From an uncultured Acidimicrobiales bacterium (GTDB lineage Bacteria; Actinomycetota; Acidimicrobiia; Acidimicrobiales; Bin134): a stretch of 64,000 nt of DNA. Of this stretch, positions 26,071 through 33,665 are shown one piece after another. The stretch spans positions 2,075,076 through 2,139,075 of the forward strand of contig OX638344.1 of NCBI GenBank assembly GCA_951813555.1. The letters are read 5' to 3'. The position numbers were made by a program, and so were the translations under genes. Position 1 is the first letter of the stretch. Each line of letters opens with the position of its first letter. Under the pieces are notes generated by a model. That model ran no database searches and had not been told where the DNA came from. It saw only the letters and a program-made list of their open reading frames with translations.

Positions 26071-27225
26071 GTGAGAACGATTATTGATATCAAACGCATC
26101 GGTGTCCGTGCCATAACCGTCGTGGCTGCACTGGCTTTGCTTGTCTCGGGGTGCGGGAATGACGACGACATAGGCTCCGAAAGCACGCCCACAATCATGG
26201 CGACAACCTCAATCTGGGCTGACATAGTGGCCAACGTGGCTTGCGATGGGCAGGCCGAAGTGATCACCCTCATTCCTCCGGGCGGCGACCCCCATGCCTT
26301 CCAACCCTCGTTGCAGGATCGGGGCCGAATGGAAAGCGCCGTCATGATCGTGGCCAACGGTCTCGACCTCGAAGAAGGCCTGGGTGACACCCTCGAAGCG
26401 GTGGAAGAAGCGGGCACGCCTGTATTTCATATGGCTGACCACATCGAGACCATTGGCTTCGCCCCCGGCATGGAGCTCGAACATCACGACGAGGAAGAAG
26501 AAGAGGAAGAGGGCGAGGACCACGACGAGGAAGAAGAAGAGGAAGAGGGCGAGGACCACGACGAGGAAGAAGAAGAGGAAGAGGGCGAGGACCACGACGA
26601 GGAAGAAGAAGAGGAAGAGGGCGAGGACCACGACGAGGAAGAAGAAGAGGAAGAGGGCGAGGACCACGGAGAAGAGGAAGAAGGACATGAGCACAGTGGC
26701 GAAGATCCCCATGTGTGGTTTGATCCGATCCGGGTTGCCGATGCACTAGCCCCCCTCAGTGAAGCTCTGGCGAAACAGGGAGGGCTCGACTCCGGTTCCC
26801 TAAGCGCCTGCGTGACCAAGTACCGGGGCGAGTTGAGCGCACTCGACGACGAGATCGCCGGCATCCTGGCGCCTCTTCCTCATGAAGAGCGCCTGATGCT
26901 CACTAACCACGATGCCCTCGGCTACTTCGCCAACCGGTACGACTTCGAGCTGGTTGGGACCGTTATCCCTGGCGGCTCGTCTGTGGGGGAGGCCAATCCA
27001 GCAGAACTTCAGGAGCTCATCGGCCTGATCGATCAGACTGGTGTGCCGGCGATCTTCGCCGAATCCTCACACAGCTCCGATGATGCCGAAGCGCTGGCCC
27101 GGCAGGCCGGTGTCGATGTCGTGGTCCTGGATACCGGATCTCTCGGTCCATCGGGAAGCGGTTCTGACACCTACCTTGGTTTCATGCGCTCCAACGCGCA
27201 GAAGATCACCGACGCCCTCGGGTGA
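26071..27225 (+). CDS. znuA: ZnuA-like zinc ABC transporter substrate-binding lipoprotein with acidic/His repeat loop
   Basis: A 384-residue cluster A-I binding protein. The signal peptide ends in the lipobox LVSGC, so it is anchored at the outer face of the membrane. Zinc ligands expected of the family are visible: His in [10 protein letters not shown], His in EDPHVWFDP, His in TNHDALGYF and Asp in VVLDTGSL. Between the first two lies the metal-capture loop, here five perfect copies of a 12-residue acidic unit beginning HDEEEE plus a variant tail ending [10 protein letters not shown]. The GTG start is preceded by a promoter-like TATTGT rather than a good ribosome site. Confidence 0.92.
   Translation: MRTIIDIKRIGVRAITVVAALALLVSGCGNDDDIGSESTPTIMATTSIWADIVANVACDGQAEVITLIPPGGDPHAFQPSLQDRGRMESAVMIVANGLDLEEGLGDTLEAVEEAGTPVFHMADHIETIGFAPGMELEHHDEEEEEEEGEDHDEEEEEEEGEDHDEEEEEEEGEDHDEEEEEEEGEDHDEEEEEEEGEDHGEEEEGHEHSGEDPHVWFDPIRVADALAPLSEALAKQGGLDSGSLSACVTKYRGELSALDDEIAGILAPLPHEERLMLTNHDALGYFANRYDFELVGTVIPGGSSVGEANPAELQELIGLIDQTGVPAIFAESSHSSDDAEALARQAGVDVVVLDTGSLGPSGSGSDTYLGFMRSNAQKITDALG
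26485..26664 (+). repeat. Five perfect 36-bp tandem repeats inside znuA
   Basis: Copies start at 26485, 26521, 26557, 26593 and 26629, identical at the nucleotide level; a sixth, diverged partial copy starts at 26665. Each encodes one 12-residue His-Asp-polyGlu unit. Identity of third-codon positions points to recent expansion or ongoing homogenisation, and copy number is likely to vary between strains. Confidence 0.97.
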
Positions 27226-27261
27226 CGTTGCCGTCGAAGGCTCACCACTAGGGTTCCCGCC

Positions 27262-28125
27262 ATGGAGTTTCTGACCAGTCCGATCGACTGGTGGATCGAG
27301 CCTTTCGTCGACAACATCTTCATGCGCAATGCCCTGTGGTCGGGGCTGCTGGCGGTGCTGGCCACCTCCACGGTTGGAACATGGGTGGTACTTCGGGGGA
27401 TGAGCTTCTTCGGTGAGGCCCTGGCCCATGGGGTGCTACCAGGGTTGGCCATCGCCTTCATTCTCGGGGGTGATACGACGTTGGGGGCGCTAATTGCCGC
27501 GCTGGTCATGGTTTCCGGCATCAACCTAATCCGCAACTACTCCCCACTACCCGACGACAGCTCCATCGGTTTGCTTTACGTGGGTTTCTTGTCCTTGGCG
27601 GTGGTGATCATGTCCAGCAGCTCGGGCGCTTACGCGGGCGATCTCAGCCGATTCTTGTTCGGCTCCATAACCGGGGTAACCAACAGTGACCTCATTCGCC
27701 AGTTGATCATCGCCGGAGTCGTGTTGCTGGGAGTAGTGTTCTTCCACCGGGCGTTCCTGGTGATGACCTTCGATGAAGCCCAGGCCCGGCTGATGGGGCT
27801 CCGACCCCGCCTGGCCCACGCCGCTCTATTGGCGCTGTTGGCCATCTCCATCGTGGCGTCGTTCCAGGCGGTGGGAAACCTGCTGGTGTTCGCCTTCTTG
27901 GTGGCCCCCCCGTCCACTGCGGCCATGTTGGTACGCCGGATTCCCGCCATCATGACCACCGCGGCCCTCCTCGGCACGGTATCGGTGGTGGTCGGTCTGC
28001 TTATCAGCTACCACCACGACACCGCGGCCGGGGCCACCATGGCCCTGGGCACGGTGATCCTATTCTTGATGGCACTGACAATTAGGAGCCTCGTCGGCTC
28101 CTACAAAGTCAGGCTGGCGGCTTAG
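27262..28125 (+). CDS. znuB: ZnuB-like zinc/manganese ABC transporter permease
   Basis: A 287-residue integral membrane protein of the ABC-3 family with about eight or nine helices. WVVLRGMSFFGEALAHGVLPG is the conserved N-terminal region that includes the ATPase-coupling Glu-Ala-x-x-His-Gly stretch, and DEAQARLMGL is a cytoplasmic loop typical of the family. It would form the channel for the neighbouring ZnuA-like protein. TAGGGT lies 7 nt before the ATG. No ATP-binding subunit gene adjoins it; the next gene is a convergent exporter. Confidence 0.9.
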   Translation: MEFLTSPIDWWIEPFVDNIFMRNALWSGLLAVLATSTVGTWVVLRGMSFFGEALAHGVLPGLAIAFILGGDTTLGALIAALVMVSGINLIRNYSPLPDDSSIGLLYVGFLSLAVVIMSSSSGAYAGDLSRFLFGSITGVTNSDLIRQLIIAGVVLLGVVFFHRAFLVMTFDEAQARLMGLRPRLAHAALLALLAISIVASFQAVGNLLVFAFLVAPPSTAAMLVRRIPAIMTTAALLGTVSVVVGLLISYHHDTAAGATMALGTVILFLMALTIRSLVGSYKVRLAA

Positions 28126-28191
28126 AGCCTGCGCGAAATCTGACAGCCCAACGCATGCGACCTGTGGATGGTCACTTGTCCCCGCCGCCCC

Positions 28192-29334
28192 CTAGTGGGA
28201 GTGCATGAGGAAGCTGGCGAGCTTGGACCGCTTGCGGATCTCCCGCTCCGTCGCCATCAGATGGTCGACGTGGTGGTTTTCCTGGTCGCAGCCCTCCACT
28301 GAGTGCTCAAGCTGGATGGTGGTGTGTTGGATTCCGTGGCGCTTCACCACTTGGCGGATGCTTCGCAACTGGTTGTCCGTATCGAGCACATCCACAGCCG
28401 GGTCGGCCAGCACGTGGGCGGTCATCGACAGGTAGCCCGATGAGATCGTTCTCACGTGGACGTCGTGGACGATGGTCACACCGTCCACTTCCTCGATCTC
28501 GTGGCACAGCTTGTAGACGTCCACGTTCTCTGGGGTGCCGTCGATCAGCACGTGGAACACCTCAGATACGAGGTTCCAGGAGCTGAAGAGGATGAGCACG
28601 CCGATGAACATGCTGAGAATCGGGTCGACGATGTCCCAGCCCGCGGTGATGATGAATATGCCCGAGACCACCACGGCCACCGAGCCCAGCAAATCGGCCA
28701 GAACATGCTGGAAGGCGCCTTCGACATTCAGGCTGTGTCCCGACTGGCGGTGCAGGACGTAGGCCACCAAGACATTGATTGCTAGGCCGGCCGCGCCGAC
28801 GCCGAGCATGAGTCCGCCCTCGACATGGGTATCCCCGTCGAAGCGTCTGATGGCCTCGTAGAAGATCCATCCCACGATCACCCATAGAGATAGCGCATTG
28901 AACATGGCGGCCAAAATCTCGGTTCGGTAGAAGCCGAAGGTCCGACGGTGCGATGCCGGGCGGTCAGCCGCCCACATGGCGAACAACGCGAGGCCGATGG
29001 CCGCGCTGTCGGTGAGCATGTGCCCGGCGTCGGAGATGAGCGCCAAGCTGCCCGACGCGAAACCGCCGATCACCTCGATCACCATGAATGTGGTGGTCAG
29101 GATGACCGCGGTAACCAGGCTCTTGCGGCTGGATTCCCTTAGGTCGTGGTGATGGTGGTCGTGATCGTGATCATGGTCGTGATCGTGATCATGGTCGTGA
29201 TCGTGATCATGGTCGTGCCCGTGGTCGTGCCCGTGGTCGTGCCCGTGGTCGTGCCCGTGGTCGTGGGCATGGTCGTGCCCGCAATCATCATCATGGTTAT
29301 GGCCGTGGCCATGACCATGATCAGATTTGTCCAC
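28192..29334 (-). CDS. Cation diffusion facilitator (zinc exporter, CzcD/ZitB-like) with long His tail
   Basis: A 380-residue CDF transporter. The first about 65 residues are a His/Asp/Gly tract of alternating H and D or G, then six transmembrane helices. Transport-site residues are visible in helix 2 (SDAGHMLTDS) and helix 5 (HVLADLLGS), the HxxxD pattern of zinc-transporting members. The cytoplasmic ferredoxin-like domain follows (DGVTIVHDVHVRTISSG). It exports Zn2+ (possibly Co or Cd) in exchange for protons. The GTG start overlaps the preceding stop as TAGTG, coupling it to the His/Cys repeat protein. Confidence 0.93.
   Translation of the reverse strand: MDKSDHGHGHGHNHDDDCGHDHAHDHGHDHGHDHGHDHGHDHDHDHDHDHDHDHDHDHDHHHHDLRESSRKSLVTAVILTTTFMVIEVIGGFASGSLALISDAGHMLTDSAAIGLALFAMWAADRPASHRRTFGFYRTEILAAMFNALSLWVIVGWIFYEAIRRFDGDTHVEGGLMLGVGAAGLAINVLVAYVLHRQSGHSLNVEGAFQHVLADLLGSVAVVVSGIFIITAGWDIVDPILSMFIGVLILFSSWNLVSEVFHVLIDGTPENVDVYKLCHEIEEVDGVTIVHDVHVRTISSGYLSMTAHVLADPAVDVLDTDNQLRSIRQVVKRHGIQHTTIQLEHSVEGCDQENHHVDHLMATEREIRKRSKLASFLMHSH
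29143..29319 (-). repeat. His/Asp/Gly low-complexity tract of the CDF exporter
   Basis: The tract contains nested DNA repeats: three exact 18-bp units (29163-29180, 29181-29198, 29199-29216) and then about four 12-bp units running to about 29264. It encodes alternating HD and HG residues. It resembles slipped-strand expansion products and is not a CRISPR, having no unique spacers. Confidence 0.9.
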
Positions 29335-29666
29335 TAGGCCGCGTTACAGCACTCGTCGGTGTGGACGTGTACCGGTATATCGCAGTGATCTTCGTGGTCG
29401 GCGTGGCTGTGAACGGGAGTGTCGCAGTGATCTTCGTGGTCGGCGTGGCTGTGCTCGGCCGTGTCGCAGTGATCGGCGTGATCGGCATGCGTGTGGCTGG
29501 CATCGTCGCAGTGCTCCGCGTGGTCGGCGTGGCCGTGCTCGGCCGTGTCGCAGTGGTCGGCGTGGTCGGCGTGGCCGTGCTCGGCCGTGTCGCAGTGATC
29601 GGCGTGGTCGGCGTGCGTGTGCTCCGGGTGGTCGTAACACGCATCAGTGTGAACATGGTCTGCCAT
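29334..29666 (-). CDS. Small His/Cys/Asp-rich repeat protein, putative zinc buffer or chaperone
   Basis: A 110-residue protein built almost wholly of six 14-residue repeats (residues 18-101), consensus HADHADHCDTAEHG, flanked by degenerate half copies. By hand count it has 29 His and 9 Cys. There is no signal peptide, transmembrane segment or known domain, so a cytoplasmic zinc-binding buffer or chaperone for the exporter is inferred. AAGGAG precedes the ATG. Its TAG stop shares its G with the GTG of the CDF gene (TAGTG), so the two products are made together. I do not recognise a named family. Confidence 0.8.
   Translation of the reverse strand: MADHVHTDACYDHPEHTHADHADHCDTAEHGHADHADHCDTAEHGHADHAEHCDDASHTHADHADHCDTAEHSHADHEDHCDTPVHSHADHEDHCDIPVHVHTDECCNAA
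29364..29615 (-). repeat. Six 42-bp repeats encoding 14-residue His/Cys units
   Basis: Six adjacent 42-bp units. Units 1 and 2 encode identical residues and unit 4 differs from them only at its last residue; units 5 and 6 differ mainly at TAE to TPV/IPV. All keep four His and one Cys at fixed positions, so the spacing is under selection at protein level. Confidence 0.93.
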
Positions 29667-29721
29667 GAGGACTCCTTGGGTAATAGACGAAGTATTTCTC
29701 GGTAAACCCTAGACATAATCA

Positions 29722-29934
29722 ATGGCTGTCCTCAACCTATCTTTATCATTGATAATAGGACTAGTAATGGGACTCATAACTAAATATTCTTTGCCCTTTA
29801 TTACCCCTATCCAACAACTCCAAAACCAACCAATTGCCTCAATTCAGCAGCTCCAACATCAATCAATAACCTCAAACCAGAAGCTCCAGACCAACCACCT
29901 ATCCGCGCCCGCTCTTAGACTAACGACAAGGTAG
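29722..29934 (+). CDS. Uncertain 70-residue ORF: hydrophobic segment plus three 11-residue repeats
   Basis: The frame encodes a hydrophobic stretch (LSLSLIIGLVMGLITKY) followed by three in-frame 11-residue repeats starting QQLQNQ, QQLQHQ and QKLQTN. The region is clearly richer in A+T than its surroundings, and codons such as ATA, TTA and AAT are unlike neighbouring genes. There is no good ribosome site. It could be a short membrane-anchored repeat protein, foreign DNA, or non-coding leader DNA of the zinc export operon. Its end overlaps the MaoC gene by 20 bp on the other strand. Confidence 0.25.
   Translation: MAVLNLSLSLIIGLVMGLITKYSLPFITPIQQLQNQPIASIQQLQHQSITSNQKLQTNHLSAPALRLTTR
29743..29755. 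promoter_or_regulatory. Palindrome upstream of the His/Cys protein-exporter operon
   Basis: TTATCA-T-TGATAA is a perfect inverted repeat with a one-base centre, 77 bp upstream of the ATG at 29666. It resembles Fur/Zur-type boxes and could let Zur or another metal sensor control zinc export. It lies in an AT-rich stretch where palindromes are more frequent by chance. Confidence 0.35.
29812..29910 (+). repeat. Three degenerate 33-bp tandem repeats in AT-rich DNA
   Basis: Units 29812-29844, 29845-29877 and 29878-29910 share a core CARCTCCA-ACCAAYCA. They are diverged, and the third is weakest. The period is a multiple of three and keeps one frame open. Confidence 0.6.
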
Positions 29935-30325
29935 CGGTCCCGGCTAGCACGGGGCGGGTGCCGTCGCGGGCCAGCCAGACGTCGCAATCGACAGATCCGT
30001 CGTCGCCGACCGCAGTGACCTTGCCCCCCGCCTCCAACCGATCGCCGGCGAACACATTGTCCAGGAATCGCACCCGAATCTGCCGTATGCGCTCAGCGCC
30101 GCCGGCCCAGTGGCCCAGCATGTTCATCACGTAGCCCAGATTGTTGGGGCCTTGATTAACCGGCTGGTCGCCCATGCCCAGTTCCCTCACGGTGTCGACA
30201 TCCCAGTGGATGGGGTTGGAATCGGCCAACAGGGCAGCCATCGTCTTCATCTTCTCGGCGTCTACCGCTTCGATGACCAGACAGGGAAGCTCGTCTCCCA
30301 CTGATGGAGTTGGGATCGCACTCAC
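29915..30325 (-). CDS. MaoC-like (R)-hydratase/dehydratase
   Basis: A 136-residue hotdog-fold protein. DSNPIHWD holds the hydratase Asp/His pair, and RIRQIRVRFLDNVFAGDRL is the usual central strand region. GTG 30325 shares its G with the TAG stop of the upstream gene (TAGTG). It probably pairs with the product of that gene as a heteromeric enoyl-CoA dehydratase, as small MaoC proteins commonly do. Confidence 0.85.
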   Translation of the reverse strand: MSAIPTPSVGDELPCLVIEAVDAEKMKTMAALLADSNPIHWDVDTVRELGMGDQPVNQGPNNLGYVMNMLGHWAGGAERIRQIRVRFLDNVFAGDRLEAGGKVTAVGDDGSVDCDVWLARDGTRPVLAGTATLSLV

Positions 30326-30780
30326 TAGGGCCTCCTAGGAAAGATGAAGGAGTTGGAAACCACGGACGACACTTCGCCATCGGGGGCGACGACTTCGAGT
30401 TGGAAGGCCACGATGTCAAAAGTTCCCGTGCGTTCACCTTGCTTGCGGACTGCGCTGGTGATTTCTCCCCGCACGGTGTAGGTGGCACCGATCTCCAAGG
30501 GGCGCAGTTGCTGGATGTCGCATTCGCCGAACATCGGTCCGTCGTCGGCCGACGCGTAGCAAAGGGTGAACATCTCGTCGATGGAGATGCCCAAACCGGC
30601 CATGGCCGCGTAGTAGCAGAACATGGGATGGGCGATGCCGTCGGTTCGCTGCGGTGCCCCGATGACATCGTTGGTCAGCCAAACCCGCCAAGGTTCCAAG
30701 TCGTAGGTTCCGCCTGGGAACTGCCTTCCCACCAGGGATTCCAGTTCCTCGATGGTCGGAGATTGCGTCGCCGAAGTCAT
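30325..30780 (-). CDS. FAS1-like/MaoC N-terminal-type dehydratase domain protein
   Basis: A 151-residue hotdog protein lacking the MaoC catalytic DxxxxH motif. HPMFCYYAAMAGLGISIDEM and GECDIQQLRPLEIGATYTVRG match the N-terminal dehydratase-domain type that pairs with catalytic MaoC partners. ATG 30780 is chosen; a longer open frame runs over the adjacent LLM gene and is spurious. Coupled to the MaoC gene by TAGTG and 4 bp from the LLM gene stop, so the three form an operon. Confidence 0.82.
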   Translation of the reverse strand: MTSATQSPTIEELESLVGRQFPGGTYDLEPWRVWLTNDVIGAPQRTDGIAHPMFCYYAAMAGLGISIDEMFTLCYASADDGPMFGECDIQQLRPLEIGATYTVRGEITSAVRKQGERTGTFDIVAFQLEVVAPDGEVSSVVSNSFIFPRRP

Positions 30781-30784
30781 CTCA

Positions 30785-31867
30785 TCACCACCGGCAGGCT
30801 TCAGGTATGGCCGGATGTTCGGGGGCAGGGTACTTGCGGTGCAGGGGTTGCACCACCTCTTCGCCGAAGCGCTGGATCTGCTCTCGGGTGGCCTCGAAGG
30901 AGGGGCCGGTGACCATGCGGAACTGCACGGTAAAATACTGCACGCCCAGCTCCTCGTGGTACTGCTCCAAACGCTCGCGGCACTGGGCGGGGGAGCCCAC
31001 CACGATGTGCTCCCGGGCCGACTCAGTGGTGATCTTCTCCGGGGAGTCGAACTCGGGATGGTGGGCCAGGATGCCCTGCTCGCAGTAGAAGCGCATCTCC
31101 GGCACATAGTGGCTGCCGTACTGCTCCGCGGCCTGCTCGAAGGTGTCAGCCACCCACGCCTTGCGCATCAACACGATGAACGGCTCCTTGCCGTGTTCGA
31201 CGGCTTTGGCGCGGTAAGCGCCAGCTTGCTGGTCCCAGACTTCTTTGAGAATGGGGAAGTCGTCGCAGGTCCACGACTCGGCGTAGACCCCGCACCGCTC
31301 GATGGCCGCGGGCAGCTGGCCGCCGCCCCAGAACGGGAACCGGGGCTGTTGGTAGGAGTTGGGGGACAGAAGCCCATCGCTCACCTGGTAGAAGTCGCCG
31401 TCCCAGCTGAAGCGCTCGCCCTTGGCTTGCAGCGCCTTGTCGATGATGGCCACGTTCTCCAGATAGCGGCCCAGCATCCGCTCGGGGGGAACCCCGAATT
31501 GGCCCCAGTAGCCGGCGTGGAAGCCCCGGCCCCAGGTCATGTAGAGCCGGCCCCTGGAGATGTTGTCGATTATGGCGCACTGCTCGGCCACCTCCATGGG
31601 GTGGTAGAGGGTGTTGACCAGGCAGTAGGAGCCGATAGCCACCCGGCCGGTCTCTCGGGCCAGGATCATCAGCAGGTTCAGCGGCGAACCAAAATACGAC
31701 TCGGTGCGGCCGTGGCGGTCGGGCACCTGAATGGAGTGGAAACCGGACTGCTCGGCCAGGATCCCCTCTTCGATCATGGCATCGAGGGCATCGGCCGCGT
31801 TTTCGGGCTCGGGCAGGGGCTGGTCGTAGTACCCGTGGTTGGTGTCGATCAGATAGCCGATGCGCAA
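30785..31867 (-). CDS. LLM class flavin-dependent oxidoreductase
   Basis: A 360-residue luciferase-like TIM-barrel protein. IGYLIDTNHG opens the barrel, RVAIGSYCLVNTLYHPMEVAEQ and LYMTWGRGFHAGYWGQFG are the flavin/F420-binding regions, and EHIVVGSPAQCRERL is the conserved late motif. It may use FMN or F420; the FrhB protein at 17 kb makes F420 plausible. TTG 31867 is chosen because upstream frames would overlap the divergent crotonase; no upstream ATG or GTG gives a family-like N-terminus. Confidence 0.85.
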   Translation of the reverse strand: MRIGYLIDTNHGYYDQPLPEPENAADALDAMIEEGILAEQSGFHSIQVPDRHGRTESYFGSPLNLLMILARETGRVAIGSYCLVNTLYHPMEVAEQCAIIDNISRGRLYMTWGRGFHAGYWGQFGVPPERMLGRYLENVAIIDKALQAKGERFSWDGDFYQVSDGLLSPNSYQQPRFPFWGGGQLPAAIERCGVYAESWTCDDFPILKEVWDQQAGAYRAKAVEHGKEPFIVLMRKAWVADTFEQAAEQYGSHYVPEMRFYCEQGILAHHPEFDSPEKITTESAREHIVVGSPAQCRERLEQYHEELGVQYFTVQFRMVTGPSFEATREQIQRFGEEVVQPLHRKYPAPEHPAIPEACRW

Positions 31868-31979
31868 GGTGGACTCGCTTTCTGGGATCGGGAAGTCTAT
31901 TGGCGTAGAAGCTAGTAGCCGTCGTCGGGTAGGCGTACGCTGAGCCGCCGGGAACCAGAATCGGGCAGAGGAGCGCACT

Positions 31980-32747
31980 GTGGCCATTCACTCAGAGATC
32001 GATGAGCAGGGCATCGCGGTTGTCACCATGGACAATCCGCCGGTGAACGCCCTGAACATCGCCGACACCTATCGGCTGGCCGAGATCTTCCGGGGCTTCA
32101 AGTCTGATTCCAACGTGCGGGTCGCCATACTCACCGCAGTAGGCCGGGGTTTCAACGCCGGGGTGGACATCAAGGAAATGCAGGCCATGGAGGGCTTCGA
32201 AGGGGTCTTGGGCACCGGAGACGCCTGCTACGAGGCCTTCGGGGCGGTGTACGACTGCGCGGTTCCGGTGATTGCCGCCGTGCAGGACTTCTGCTTGGGC
32301 CTGGGCATCGGCCTGGCCGGGAACTGCGACCTGGTAGTAGCCGCCGAGGGGGTCAAGTTCTCCATGCCCGAGGTGGACAACGGGGCCCTAGGGGCTGCCA
32401 CCCACACCGCGCGGCTGGTGCCGGAGAAGGTGATGCGCTGGATGATGTACAGCTGTGAACCGGTGGGTGCCGAGGATCTGCACCGATGGGGGACCGTGCT
32501 CAGCGTGGTGCCCGGCGACCAGTTGATGGATGAGGCCCGCCGAATAGCCGGAGTGATCGCGGCCAAGCCGCCCGGAGTCATCCGCAAGGCCAAGTGGTCG
32601 ATCAACGGGATCGACCCGGTGGACGTGCACCGCAGCTACCGCTTCGAGCAGGGGTTCACCTACGAGCTGAACCTCATGGGTGAAGGCGAAAAAGCTCGGG
32701 AAGCATTCGTTCGAGGCGAACGCGAATCCAACAAGGCCGCGCAGTAG
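31980..32747 (+). CDS. Enoyl-CoA hydratase/isomerase (crotonase) family
   Basis: A 255-residue crotonase. Oxyanion-hole segments are GRGFNAGVDIKEM and FCLGLGIGLAGNCDLV; VDNGALGAATHTARLVP is the third conserved block. Catalytic Glu positions are not obvious. GTG 31980 follows AGAGGAG. Divergent from the LLM oxidoreductase operon, it probably serves the same acyl-CoA pathway as the MaoC-type dehydratases. Confidence 0.87.
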   Translation: MAIHSEIDEQGIAVVTMDNPPVNALNIADTYRLAEIFRGFKSDSNVRVAILTAVGRGFNAGVDIKEMQAMEGFEGVLGTGDACYEAFGAVYDCAVPVIAAVQDFCLGLGIGLAGNCDLVVAAEGVKFSMPEVDNGALGAATHTARLVPEKVMRWMMYSCEPVGAEDLHRWGTVLSVVPGDQLMDEARRIAGVIAAKPPGVIRKAKWSINGIDPVDVHRSYRFEQGFTYELNLMGEGEKAREAFVRGERESNKAAQ

Positions 32748-32755
32748 GTCCTTCC

Positions 32756-33625
32756 TCAGCCCCGCAGGCGCCCAGGGTCGATTTCGGCAGGCTGCCAGCC
32801 GGGGAGCAGCTCGGAGCCGTCAAGGGTGTAGACGGCGCGGTTGAGCTCGCAGATCAGCGACAGGGAGTAGGTGATCCTGCCGGTGAGCTCTTGGGGATTG
32901 GCGATGCACAGGGCCAAGATGGCCTCGCACATGGTCTCCATGGGCTCGAGGCTCTCGGGCGGCAAGTTCACGTAATCGCCGGCGCCGGGGGTCATCACCG
33001 CCGCTTCTGGCGAAATCGCGTTGACGGTGATGTTGTCATCCCAGGTCTCCGCGGCCAGCCCGGAGGTCCAACGGTTGAGGGCTGCTTTGCTCGACCCGTA
33101 CAGGCATCCGGTCATCGTCGGCCCGCTGGCCCGATTGGGCGGCAGATCAGGGGGCTCGGCCACTCCTGAGGAGATGTTCACAATGGCTCCCCGCCCGAGT
33201 TCCCGCATTCCCGGCAATACCAGGCGGGCCAAGTCCCATGGAGCCCACACGTTCAGCTCGTAGGCGATGCGCCACCGCTTCTCGGTCAACTCCGTAAACG
33301 GCTGGTAGAAGGCTCGGGCGGCGTTGTTGACCAGGATGTCGACTTTGCTACCCAGCTCCTCCTCGGCCTGGGCCACAATCTCGGCTCGGTCCAGTGACGG
33401 ATTGGATAGGTCGGCGGGGATGCCCACTGCCTTACCCCCGTCCGATCGAATGGCCGCCACCAACTGCTCCAGCGACCCGGGCAGGCGATGGTCGCCATCA
33501 GCCCGGGTGCGGGCTACCGCAGCCACCGCTGCTCCTTCGGCGGCCAGCCTCAGCGCTGCTCCCTCGCCGATGCCCCGACTGGCTCCGGTGACCAGAGCCA
33601 CCCGTCCCTCACACGATCTGCCCAT
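32756..33625 (-). CDS. SDR family oxidoreductase
   Basis: A 289-residue short-chain dehydrogenase: TGASRGIG cofactor loop, NNAA, catalytic Ser in NISSG and YGSSK. A proline-rich insert (AEPPDLPPNRASGPTMTG) sits between Ser and Tyr, and about 30 extra residues follow the usual C-terminus, so the substrate pocket is probably atypical. TAGTTT at 33632-33637 lies 6 nt before the ATG (leaderless pattern). Confidence 0.88.
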   Translation of the reverse strand: MGRSCEGRVALVTGASRGIGEGAALRLAAEGAAVAAVARTRADGDHRLPGSLEQLVAAIRSDGGKAVGIPADLSNPSLDRAEIVAQAEEELGSKVDILVNNAARAFYQPFTELTEKRWRIAYELNVWAPWDLARLVLPGMRELGRGAIVNISSGVAEPPDLPPNRASGPTMTGCLYGSSKAALNRWTSGLAAETWDDNITVNAISPEAAVMTPGAGDYVNLPPESLEPMETMCEAILALCIANPQELTGRITYSLSLICELNRAVYTLDGSELLPGWQPAEIDPGRLRG

Positions 33626-33665
33626 GCCGCCAAACTAACGGCCTCATCACTACTGTCATGTACCA

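Noticed and set aside
26485..26664. Tandem repeats considered as a CRISPR array
   Set aside because: The units are contiguous with no spacers and encode an in-frame metal-binding loop; no cas genes are present.
28126..28191. Possible intrinsic terminator between the permease and the CDF exporter
   Set aside because: Only a weak CCC/GGG pairing without a T-run could be found on either strand.
29143..29264. 12- and 18-bp repeats considered as a replication origin or iterons
   Set aside because: They lie entirely within the His/Asp tail of the CDF exporter and are explained by its coding sequence.
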